Positions 46,101-57,600 of a stretch of 64,000 nucleotides of DNA are shown here, piece by piece (the first letter of the stretch is position 1; each line of letters begins with the position of its first letter). The DNA is taken from contig NC_088178.1 of the NCBI RefSeq assembly GCF_028769735.1, positions 4,034,001 through 4,098,000 on the forward strand, in the 5' to 3' direction. This DNA comes from Zonotrichia leucophrys gambelii (Eukaryota > Chordata > Aves > Passeriformes > Passerellidae). The position numbers and the translations under genes were made by a program. Under the pieces are notes generated by a model. It did not search any database, was not told where the DNA came from, and saw only the letters and a program-made list of their open reading frames with translations.

Positions 46101-46949
46101 ACTGGTTTTGGTTTCAGCTTGCTTGGTGGCCTGGATCTGCTTTAGAGCTGGAGTGGGAGCTCCCAGCCTGTCTGGGCTCCTTGGGGCAGCCTGGAGGCTG
46201 TGACCCCCAAGAGAAGATCCATCCTGTATGTGGGATGGGGTTGGATGGCTGGGATGAGCCATGGAGGACTCTCTCCCAGAGCTGTAGTGTGTGGATACAC
46301 AGTCAAAGATCTTAAAACACAGAACTCACAGATGTTAAAACCTAGAAGATCAAGGTAACCACTCTGGAGACCCAGGCACCTCCCTCCTATTTAAACACAG
46401 GACATCTCAGCAGGTTCTTCCAGCTGCGAATTCTGCTATTAAAACAAAAAAGAGATAAAAAATTAAAAATCCCCTTTACACCTCCCTTAAGGTCCCAGGC
46501 TTATTTTTCTTATGAAAATAATGAAATGTAAAACTGAAGCTTCCCCTGTTTGCTTTGTGCCAGCCATCCCTCCCTTTGCACAGTGCTCATTAACTCCCCG
46601 AACGCTCGAGTCAGACGCGGCCTCTGGTTAAAAACAGCAACCGCCCTCGTGCCGTGCCTGCTTCCCAGGAGCTGACAGCCAGACAATAACACCAATGGGA
46701 TCAGCCTCATCAGGAGATGTCAGCCCCTCTGTGAAATTTACATAACTGGGGTTTGGAGTCGGTGGTGGCGGGGGGAGAGCAGGGAAGCGGGTTGAAAAAT
46801 AAATAAAGAATGTTGGAAAAAGAAGTGGAAAGAGGGAAGCTGCTGTTCAGGAGAGGCTGCTGGGGAAGCTGCCTCTCTGCATGTCCCTGCTGAGGGATCT
46901 TTTGGGCAGGTAGGAATTGCTGCTCCAGGATCACAGGTGATGTGAGTTA
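43150..46949. other. Intergenic stretch, no supported gene
   Basis: It contains a 16-bp tandem duplication (44891-44922), a GAGGAGGAGGAAGAGG purine tract near 45208 and short compositional ORFs only. Confidence 0.4.
44891..44922. repeat. 16-bp tandem duplication
   Basis: GATGGTCATGGAAG followed by CA or TT, twice in tandem. Confidence 0.85.
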
Positions 46950-47015
46950 TGTGGCTGCATCAGTGGTTGGACTTGATCTTGGAAGTGTTTTCCAACCTTA
47001 ATGATTCTCTGGTTT
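46950..47015 (+). mobile_element. Short CR1 3' tip
   Basis: GTGGTTGGACTTGATCTTGG and TTCCAACCTTAATGATTCTC. Confidence 0.82.
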
Positions 47016-48889
47016 TCTCCAGCACAGCTTTTCTGATCCAGTCTGGTACCTGGGGTGAGAGTACTCAGCAAGAGCAGGGTGTTAAATTATTCTGTCAGAA
47101 ACAAAAGTCTCTGCTGAACGTTGTTCTAAAATAGCCAGCCTGGGCCACATGGTTTGAGGAGCTCTATTAGTCAGATAAAAACATTGTCTTCTGCTATTTA
47201 GGCAGAATGGGGGTGTCCAAAAATGTCTTAACACAAAAGCTGCTCCTGCAAAGCCTTTAATCTGATTTTGTTTGGCTGCTGGAACATCCTGGTGGGAATC
47301 TGGTGTTGGCCCACCTTTGGCTGCTCTAGGGCAGCTGCCCAAGGAAGGCAAGGCCAAGCCCAGGGTGTAGGGACTGTTAGGGTGACACTGCTGATCCAAT
47401 TCCTGCTTGAAATGGCTGCACACTCAGGGACAGCCTTCACCAGGGGGAAGGGGAGAAAGCCATCACTCACTGCTTTGGTGTGGGAGGGATTGTATCTGAT
47501 TTGGGCATCTGGGATGAGGCTCCTGAGCTACCTGGGGGAAGCTCCTTCACCTGAGGCTGTCAGCATAGCCCAGTCTGGTGTTACATGGTTTTGGGGTTCA
47601 GTGCTTAATGCTATCGTGGATTCCCTTTCAAGGCCTGGATGTTGGGGTTTTTGTTTTGTTTTTTTAGTTATCATCACTCCAGAGTGCTGCAGAGGAGTGA
47701 ACATTTGTGCCAGCAGCAGCTGAGGGTATCAGCAGCTGTCTGGGGCCATTATGCAGAAGTTCAAGTCCTGGCCAGCGTGCTGAGTCCTAACAATCCCTGA
47801 CTGAAGGCACATCTGAGACATGTCAGGCAAAAACTTATTCTTTATTAGTGTATGCTTTTTTGAATGTGGGAGATGCTGCTTGAAATGAGTGTCTGGGCAC
47901 AACAGCATTGCTGTTCCTGCCTGTTTTTCCATCACCTCACTCTCTGTGCCTGTTTGTTTGCTATTGTGCCTGTACTATTTTATTCTGTCCCCCCTTGTTT
48001 CATCTCTGGCATAAGAAGTTATTCAGCCCCCGAGTGCGCGGGAGCCTATTGTGCACGGAGAGCTGCAGCACAAAGGATTCCTGAGACAATCTTGTTCCCT
48101 CTCGTCAGCACAAGCTGCCCAGCCAGATTCACAAACACATCTTCAAGTCTTAAAAGGAGTTGTGCTCTGTTTGACTGCAGCTTAAAGCATGGGGAATAGG
48201 GGAGGGAGAGGCCTTTCAGGAGCCTGGTGGGTTTTGTCAGCCCACTCATGGTCCTGTGGCACAGCTGCAGCCCAGCCCATGCAGATGTTAGTGAATGCCC
48301 ATGTTTGAGATGGAGATTTACTTTGCAGCTGGTCTGAAGATAAGCAGTAGACAAACTCTCCCCTTGGGAACCTCTGGTTTGTGGGGTATAGAGATACCCC
48401 CCACCCCCAGGCAGGCTGCAATTTTAGCACCAGAATGGCTGCCTTGGTGCTGTGGGAATGCTCATTAGTCCTGATGTTCAGCAGGGCTCAAATGTGGGTG
48501 CAGACCTCCTCAACTGCTCTCCTGCAGTGGCAGCTCTGAATGGCACTGTGCTGTAGGCATGGATCTACTTCCTCAGCAGCAGCTTTGTGTTTCCCAGGGT
48601 TCCCAGAGAATGTCTGTGCAGGGACACCGGAGCCCTGTGTGTTGCCAGCCCTGGCACATGGTGGCTGTCAAGGGCAGTGAAGCACAACAGATGGGTTCAG
48701 GAGACCTGGGTTCCTGCATTTCCCAGAGCTGTTCCAGGTAAGCCTGCTTGAATGCTGTCTTGCCACTTGGCATAGCCCCAGCTCCCATAGCAGCGATGGG
48801 AGAAGCTCTAAACTTGGGTTCTGCAGGTCAGTTTAGTCACTGGTCTGTTTGACTACAGCTCTGGTCCAGCTGGGGCAAAATGGGGTTTT
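47016..48889. other. Intergenic stretch, nothing recognised
   Basis: Only short ORFs of biased composition between two CR1 copies. Confidence 0.4.
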
Positions 48890-49440
48890 TCTGACTGCAG
48901 AATAACAGGATGGTTGGAATTGGAAGGGGTCTTACAGATCTTCCCATTCCATGGGAATTCCAGTGGGTAATTGCCATTGCAAGGACACCTCCCACTAGAC
49001 CAAATTGCTCTGAGTCCCATCCTGCCTGGCCTGGAACACTTCCAGGGATAGGGCAGCCACAGCTTTTCTGGGCAACCTGTGCCAGGACCTCCCCACCCTC
49101 ACAGGGAAGAATGTTTTGCAAATATCTAATTTAACCTCCCTCTTTCAGTTTAGAGCCCTTCCTCCTCTTTCTCTCTTTGCTCCAGAACCTTGTCCAAAGT
49201 CCTTTTCCAGCTCTCTCGTAGCCTCTCTCAGCATGGGAAGGGGCTCTAAGGTTTCCCTGGAGCCTTTTCTTCTTCAGGCTGGACAGCTCCAACTCTCACA
49301 ACCTATCTTCAGTGAGAGAGGTGTTCATCCCTCTAAGCATCTTTGTGGCCTTCCTCTGGACTGGCTTCAAGAGGTTCACATAAACCTGTGGAAAACCAGG
49401 GAAACCCCTCATCTCTAGACCTGCACAGATGGGAGGGTTG
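48890..49440 (-). mobile_element. CR1 LINE fragment, longest copy in the window
   Basis: About 540 bp of inverse CR1, from the 3' tip (ACAGGATGGTTGGAATTGG) through CAACCTGTGCCAGGACC up to CTTCAGGCTGGACAGC, TTCCTCTGGACTGG and GTTCACATAAACCTG. The upstream segment shows older divergence. Confidence 0.93.
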
Positions 49441-52400
49441 GTTAAACCCATGCCACTAATCTTTCCTTGCTCCAGTCTTGTGAGACAAAAGTATTCCCAA
49501 GCCCATGGATCAACCCTCAAGCTGAGACATGCTCTGTGAAATGTCAGGATTTGGGTGACCTCTTCCATTTCACCTTGGATGCTGCTGCAGTTCAGCGCTG
49601 CACCGAAATAGGAGAAGAGGAGGTGTCCAAGCAAGTGGCAGGGACAAACAGCTTTAAAAAAGCCCTGCCTTTGCAGAGTGCTGTTTCTTTTAACCTTTAA
49701 AGACTCTGCCTTGCTTCTTTTCAAAGCCTCCTGCTTTGATTTCCCGTTCACAGTTGTCTTTCTGGCAGCCCGTGGTAGAAAGGAGACACGGATGAGGGTT
49801 AAAGAACAGCTGCAGGAACATAATTAATGCTTTGCAACATTTCTGAAGGCCTTTAGCACCTTGCCGTGACCCAGCCTGTAACATCTGTGCGTTGGCAGCA
49901 GCCAAGCTGTAAAACTCCCCTCCTCCAAGTACTGCACAGAGCAACTGTGGCCCGCCCGAGGCGTGCAATCAGGGCAAAAACGTAACAAATCAGTACAAAA
50001 GGCAGGCTGCAACACAGATGGCAGCTCCTTGGGTGCTGGGCTTGGCAGTGCTAAGGGGCCTCCAGCTGTTGATCCTTGTTAGGTGTCCAAGGGGGGAGGT
50101 GGAAGGATGCTGCTGTTGCAGATATTTGATAGGAGAAATAGGACACAGCCAAGTGTGAGCATCCCTGCTCTGTCCTGTGTTGTCCCCACAGAATGGGTGT
50201 GGGCCAGAGGCAGAGCCCCAGCCCTGGCAGGGTCATTGCCTGTGCATCTGGCACCTACCCCGAGGGATGCCAAGTGTGTCCCCATTTGGATGGTGTTTCA
50301 TCAAGGTCTGTCTTTTGCAGCACTTTTCCCTTTATGTGGCTAAAGGGCACCTTCAGGGCTTGCCACCCTCATTTCTATGTGAGCTGTAACTCAGTACAAA
50401 GAAGACACACAAGTCACTTCTAACCCAATTCCATAGGGTTCCAGCTGGTGTCCTCCTTTCAGTCCCAGACCCAAGGCACAGCTGGACTTAACTTGGTGAC
50501 CAAAGAGAAGATGAACAAAACCATTTTGGTTTTGAAGATTAACTTTTTTTTCTTCTTCCATATCTCCCTTTTCCTCCCTGTTTTGCTGCAGCCAGCCCTG
50601 CTGAGTTTCCAGCCTTCAAAGCCCCTCGTATCCAGCTGGACAGGAGCGAGCTTGCCAAGGGGAACTGTTCATCCTTTGCTCTTTTTGGTTCTCTGAGAGG
50701 CCTGGGACTGTAGTGGATGCCAAGCAGCCCTGACCTTCACCTGACTGGAGTTCCCAGCTGCTGCAGTGCTATTACAGCATCTCTGCCTGACAAAAATTCA
50801 GCTTTGTTCCTTGTACCTGGAAATTTTATATGACAAATGTGTCTAATTTCTAATTCTAGCTTCCTTTAGGTGGACCAGAATGTCTGCTGCCTGGGCGAGG
50901 TTTGTTGATCTGGAAGGCTGGAAGGAAGCACTACATTTCTCTCCTTTGCCTCCTGTTAGAAATGTGCCAGAGACACTAATCCAGCATCTGAATTTCAGCC
51001 AGGTAGCTAGAAGGGATTGCATCTCCTCAGCACCTTCCTCTGATGGACTGCCCAGCTCTGCTTCTCGTCACGCTTCCCTGTGCTTCTCTTCCTTGGGGCA
51101 GGAGGGAGGTGTTGCTGCAGAGACCCACTTTCCTTAAAGAAATCTCTTGCTTCACAAGTCAGATGGGGATGTTTTGCTGCATCTCTGATGAATTTTTCTC
51201 CCCTTTGGAAGGAAAAGTGGCTGGGTTTGCAGCAGGCTCCCTCCTGGTAATAAAAATGATGGGATTACTTCAGGGACTTCAGCTGGGGAATTAGGCCTGA
51301 GTAACAGCATATCCTAACATCTCAGACATCTTTGTTTATGCAGCTTAAACAATGCCTGAGCCACGACATCCCTGTGGGCTCGGTGAGCCCCATCACCTCT
51401 GTGGGCACCTAGGGCACCTTGGAGGCAGATCTCTGCTTTTGCAGCAGCTGTGGGTTTAACCCTGTGTCTGTAGCTACATGCCTATGCACTACTTTCCTTG
51501 GTGGAGAGGAATACAAATTACTGCCTCGCTGAGATGGCTTGGCTATGTTTAGATTTCTGGTGCTGGATTATTTTTCCTTTGGCTGGCATTCATAAGGAGG
51601 TATTGCGAGGTTTTTTTTTCCTGGTGTTAGTGCCCTAGGGTCCTAATTCTTGACCAGCCTTCTTTTGCTGGATGCTATGCAATCACCTTCTCACCCTGCA
51701 AGGAGGGTGTTCTTTAAGGGAGCTGGAAGAAGCCACAGAGTACTATTTTCATTTGGGAATTGCAGTTGAAATAGAAACTGCCTTGCTCTGGTGGTCAGTC
51801 CAGTATCAGATGTGTCCAGCTGTGCTGGTTGGAAAACGGTAAGCAAGTTGTTGCAGGATACATGAAGGAGAAAAGAAGAGAGAATAATCATGGGGGAGCA
51901 AAAGCTGAAATGCTCTGAAGATCTGGTATGAACAGTCAGGAGTATGAGGGAACACTTTGGGCTCTGCAGGCACATCAGAGGCAAAGAGGAAATAAATGGC
52001 ATGCCAGAGAGGAAAGGGCAGTGGATTAATAAGTTACACAAATAGGATTGCCATCACTCCTGCTCTTGGTTTTATTCCTCTCAGCTCCAAGACAGTGTTT
52101 TAAAAAGAAAATTAATGCCGTGTGGAACATACATGAAATCCCAAGCGTTTGGTTAGGAAGCTTTTTGTTTCTCTCAAGAATATTTTTTCTCTCGGTGTAA
52201 ATGTATATGCTCTGGGCAAATCCCCTTAAAGTTGCTCTGTGGTGAAGGCCCTTGAATACTGGTGGCTGAATGAGAGCATATTTCACTTTTGCACTGGAAT
52301 TTCTAATTGTATGGGGGAAAACCTCATGTTTCTACCCAGTTCTCCTGAAGCAAGGAAGCGTTACATTCTTCTGCTTTGCCTCTTATTAACAGAGCTTCTA

Positions 52401-54545
52401 GAGGTGCTGAGCTCCTGCAGTTCCCAGTGACGTGAGCAGGGCAAAGCAACCTCGGAAACAAGATGTGAGAGCTCTCCAGAGAGAGCTTTCCTTGCAATCC
52501 CAGTGCATCCTGCAAGATGCCAGATGTGGGATGTGGTGTGTTTGCCTTAGGATTCTCACCTGCTTTATAGCCCTGTGTGCTTGGATACTCAAACCAGGGA
52601 ATGATGGGACCTGATCTGAGCACTATTACTTTTGGGTGGTGGTTGTTTCCCTTTGATTGCTGGGCATAAATCTCCTGAGGATTTGTCATAAATATGTCAG
52701 TGAGACCCTGGCTGTAGAGTGAGTGTCTGAGGCACTGCCCGTTGTTTGTCCCCAGTCCTGTTGATGTGGCAGGGTGCAAAGGACCACTTAATCAAACTGC
52801 AGAAATTAGGTGCCACCTGGCCATTTCTCAGTTGTCACCTGGTGATCAGACAGAGCAGCTGCTCCAACAGCCCCAGGCACTCAGCCTGTGGTGTTTGACA
52901 GTGAATTAAACAGCAGGACCAAACTTTCTGCTCCTTTGCTCTTCCAAATGGGGACTGAGTCCTCAAAGCAACCGTTCACCTGTGGAGGGGAGGAGGAAGA
53001 ACGGGGATTGTAAAATAAAACAGACCGGTCAAGTAATTTAATTCTTAAATCTAGTCTCCCTTGGGCTAATCTACTCCAAGCCATTCTTTGCTCAGGTCAA
53101 CTGCTTTTAATTAGCAAGCTTCATTGATCAGGGCAGGAGTGGGAGCTGGTGGGTTGCTGTCCAGGTCTTTTTAATTAGAAGCTTTTCTTGCTTGCTGGAG
53201 GAATGGGATTACCCAGAGAGGAACCTGGCAAGAAGGCCTGCAATTGTTTGAAGAAGGCTGACCTACGACTGCCTCCACGGCATCTCTCCTGGCAGTGTCA
53301 GGGGTTAGCAAGTTTTCAAGCAGAGACAGAGGGAGGAAAAAGAACCAAGCCTGAAAGAAAGTTGTGGTAGCACTGGGAATTACTGTAGAGATATAGTTGC
53401 AGGCAGGAGTGTGGGAGTGTGTTTTTTGTCCTTCCTAGGGAAAAGCAGAAAAAACCAAAGGTCATTGCAGACACCTCGAGTTTCTCCAGCATCTTCAGTC
53501 TGCTTTCTGAAATGTTGCTGCCCAGCAACAGGAGCAGTGGAGCACCTTTGTGGGAAGGAGAGTGAAGAATACTTGCTCCCTGCCTTGGGGAGGAATGCCC
53601 GCAGTCCAACAAGGTAGAGGTTGCTAGCACAGTTTTTCCCTCTCACAGGCATTCTCTGGGGCATTGATAGTAGTGGGGTGGGGTTTTTTTGCCCTCTAAC
53701 AGTGGTTCTCTAGGGCATTAATAGTAGGGATGGGGCTCACCATGTAACTGCAGCTTTGGGCAGGGGTGGTGATGCTGACTGGCTTCTCTAGCTCTTGTAC
53801 CCTTCTTAGGGTACAAGACTGAAAGTGAACCCCTAAAATCTTCCATCTTCCTGAAGGGCGACGCTTTACTCCTCTTCCCTGTAAATGGAAAACAACTGAT
53901 ATTACTTGATTTTAATTCTTCTTTACTCCATTACCAGAAGTGGTAATTTCTATTAAGTGTAAATGCCCACACTTCAAGGATGTGGATGCACCTGTATCTC
54001 TGTGGTATGTGTCCTGAATTTTGGATTGATTCTGGCACAGGTGGTTGGCTGTGTGGTGACTGCAGGTGCAAATCTATGGGCTGTCATGATGTGGTTCCTG
54101 GGTGATAATGCTCTCAGCTTCTGGGCCTCTGCAATTCATGGTTAAGGAAAATACATCTAATATTAATTAATTAGCACAAATTTGCTATTTTATGTATTTG
54201 ATCAACTCAGCCATGAAAATTCTGAAATGCAGTTAAATCAAACAGAAAGGAAGTGGCTTTGTATCAAACGACTGAATTAATATAATTATCTTATTGATTA
54301 AATCATCAAATCAACCTGCAGCTCCTTTATCTGCTTTCCTTGGCCATTTGGGAAAGCATCAGCTCTCAGTCCCTGAAGCCCCATTCTCAGTGCCAGTGCC
54401 TGCCTTTATATTCCAGTCAGAGAGCTGATCTGCAGGTGATCTCCAGCTGAATCTCCCCTGGAGAGCAAGGCTCTGATGTCCATTACAGCTGTCAACCAAA
54501 ATTATATATATTTGGGCAAGAGGTGATCTCTTGTATACCCACTCT
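49441..54545. other. Intergenic stretch, no supported gene
   Basis: AT-rich complex DNA, with an imperfect ~55-bp duplication near 53640-53735 (TTCTCT(G/A)GGGCATT repeated). The block 54150-54320 is AT-rich and carries many TAAT/ATTA motifs, a candidate conserved non-coding element. No ORF is convincing. Confidence 0.4.
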
Positions 54546-54549
54546 CTTG

Positions 54550-54612
54550 TGAATCATAGAATAGTTTGTGTTTCAAGGGACCTTAAATATCATCTAGTTT
54601 GTTGTTCCAGGG
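54550..54612 (-). mobile_element. Short CR1 3' tip
   Basis: AATCATAGAATAGTTTGTG, GGGACCTTAAATATCATC; an inverse CR1 end. Confidence 0.82.
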
Positions 54613-57600
54613 GTGGAAAGGCTGGTAAGTAATGACTTTTAAGGGTTCCATGTGCCATTGGAGAACAGGTACCTCTCTTGCAGGCCAAGGGCTACTTCAG
54701 GGGCTGTTTCTGGAGCTGGGGAGGTGCCCTTGAAATATCTAATACTTTGTGTGACTCTTTCTTGCAATGGGTTTCCTGTTCTTGCATCTTGAGGGACAAG
54801 TGCATGAGTGCAAAGGTATTGGTGTTATTATTAATAAATACTAATGTGGGCTAGCTTAGGGACGCCTCCCCACAGGACTGATGTTCTGCTGCAAGTAATT
54901 TGAGCCAGTGGGTTTGGCTGCTCAGCTATTTAATGTATCACACTGGTTTCCTGGCTGGAGGTTGCTGCCTTAGTCCTGTCAACTACGAGACCTTGCTAAT
55001 AGCCCTGATTCTTGGTGCCTCACCAGAAGTGTGAGAGGAAACAGCAATGTCATAAAGAAGTTATGTCAGGGAGAGCCTGGCAGCTGCAACTTGGGAGCTG
55101 TAAAATGTGGGCTGAAGTTTAAATGAGGGTCAGCTTCCCATTGGAGTAATCCAAGTTTTAACCAGGCAGCCAGCCAAGAGCTGGCAGTGATTAGTCAGAG
55201 CCATTATGATCTGTGAGCCCACTTCTGTTGACCCTGCAGGACTCCCAACTTGAAAACATTAAAAACTTGACACAATTTGGTCCTAAAATTATCATTGAGC
55301 CCCTCAAAGTTTTATCTTCCATAGACATGTGCAAGAGCCAGTTGCTGCCTCTGCAAGCAGATAAGTTTAAGTTGGTTTTAGGCTTTGAAGCAATGCTGAG
55401 CTTTGTGTAGGAGTTGGACAAAAGGTTAGGTCTTTTGAGAAAGTCCCTGCTTTGGGCTCTGTTTCCTAGTCCCAGTCTGTGGCTGTCTCAGTGGTCCTGC
55501 AGCCACCTCATTGCTGATAAGCAATGCCATTTCATCCTGAATCATTCCAGCTGACAGCAGCGAGGATGACTCACGCACAGCGCTGTTGTTGGAGTGTGAG
55601 TTTAGCCTCCAATTGTGCTCTGAGGAGAGAACAAGCAGGAAGGGTTCCCAAAGAGGCTCTGTTGTTCCTGCCAGCTCAGGGCTGCTGGCAGGGGGCTCAG
55701 GCACTGACAATATTGCTGGGTTCTCTGAAATCTCACTCCTGACACGCCTCAGTAGGGGGTGAAAGGGTAAAAAAAAAAAGGGGACACGATCCAGGTTTGG
55801 CTTTGTGCTGTGCTCAAACTTCTCCGTGGTTCCTCCTTCTCCAGGAAACAGTGGCTCTGCAGGTGAGGCGTGAAATACATCCACTGAAGAAATTGAAAGA
55901 GACTGCCTCAGCAGGGGAGGGATTCGAATTCTGTCAGATTTGGGGGGGAGGTTTCCAGCCTTCCTTGGATGCAGATTTCCCAGGGGTGATGCTTTTCGTC
56001 CTGCATGTGATTTTTGCTTTTGGCAAGCTGCCCTTTGGCGCTGTGTGTTGCTTGAGATGAAAGGCTGGAGCGAAGCATGTTCTTAACACTTAGGAAACCA
56101 GCTGTGTTGTCAGATTCACCTTGAAATACTGATGAACAGCTTTGCAGGGGCCAGCCCTTGTGTTACCCTGCCTTGTCCACGCTGCTGCCTTGGCTGGAAT
56201 CCATAGATCTGAGGAAGACCATGGCCTCCCTTTCTGGTGGAGACAGCAGCAGGAGAGATGATTTGATTCAGGACACAAAGAAGGAATGGTTTGGTTCTAG
56301 TCTCTGATTCTGGAAGTCTGGCTCAGCCTTTGAGCTTGCACCCTGTACTGATGTCCCCTCTGTGATAAGCCAGCCCTACCTGGGCTGTCCCTGAGCAACA
56401 CCATTTGTTCTGGTTCCCTCCTGGAGAACTGTCACATTCACCCATCAATGTCAACTGATGGGACCCTTCTCCTGTTGTCAGGATTTGCTTTCTTCTGATA
56501 ATGTTGAGCCATGGGAGCTTCACCCTGGAGAGATACTTTCAAGTGGATGGGATTAATAATTTCTAGGTGGATGGAAATTGCTGAAGAAGCATCACTTGGA
56601 AGTGTGTGCAGGTCAGGCACTGAGAGCATCCTTGGCCTGACATTAAAGTCAACATTTCTGGCTGTGTACAGCAAAGTGATGATGGGTTGTTATTACAAGT
56701 ATCTGCAGTGCAAGGGAGACCCCTCTGCTGGAGAAGGTCACTCTGTAGCAGGTGTGTGTGATTCTGATGGTGCCTGGTGTGATCCATACAGTCACTCTGG
56801 TGTCAGTGCTCTGATTTATAACCCTTACAGTGCCATGGTGCCTGCACTGCAGTGTCAGAAACCTCACCTCCCCATCTCTGATGCCTTGCTTGTGTTGTGC
56901 CGGTGAATTTTAGGAGCAGCTCCTGTAGATTTGTGTAAGATCAGGCGCCTTCTCTTCTTCCTCCTTCCTTCCAGTATGCCTGAACAGCGTGCATCTGACA
57001 GGTTGATGTGCCCCAGGAAGATCTGTCTGTTCCCTGTTGGACATCACAACCCTTTTCTCTCTTTGCTTCTCTCAACCAGTCAAGGTTTCTGACAGGGGAA
57101 CGCTCTGACTGCTGGACCGTGCTGGTGTTTGAGCATCACTGGGCTATGCATGAGCTGCAGGTGGGAGGGTGCCCCAGGTGCTTGATGCCTTTGTTTTCCT
57201 TGCTTATCCAAGGAGGTGCCATGGGGGTTTGCTCCCTTTCCCCCTCTGTATTCCCTCACCTGAGAGCAGATGCTCCAGCACAGGATTAGGTGTCAGTGCT
57301 GGCACAGCTCACGACACTGCACATGGTAGCAATTCCAAACTGTTCCAGCCCTGCAGCATCTCCCTCCTCTTTCCCTTCCTTGCCCTCCTTGGACTGCCCA
57401 CATGTCTGCATAGGGCCATGGCCATTCACCCTGTGGACAACTCTGAGTCTGGACTACTCTTTTTTGGCAGAACAGCAATCTGTGCTTAGGTCAGCTGTAA
57501 ATTTAATCGAGCGGCACAAAGGATTTAGAGCACCTTGTGGATAAAAATTGCCTTGGGCTGGACAAAAGAAACACACGTGGCATTCCCTTTCTCTCTTCCT

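Noticed and set aside
55426..55884. Minus-strand ORF of 152 codons
   Set aside because: No recognisable motif; low-complexity composition and no promoter or poly(A) context.
55915..55940. GATTCGAATTC resembling a tRNA T-loop
   Set aside because: No acceptor stem, D-loop or anticodon arm around it.
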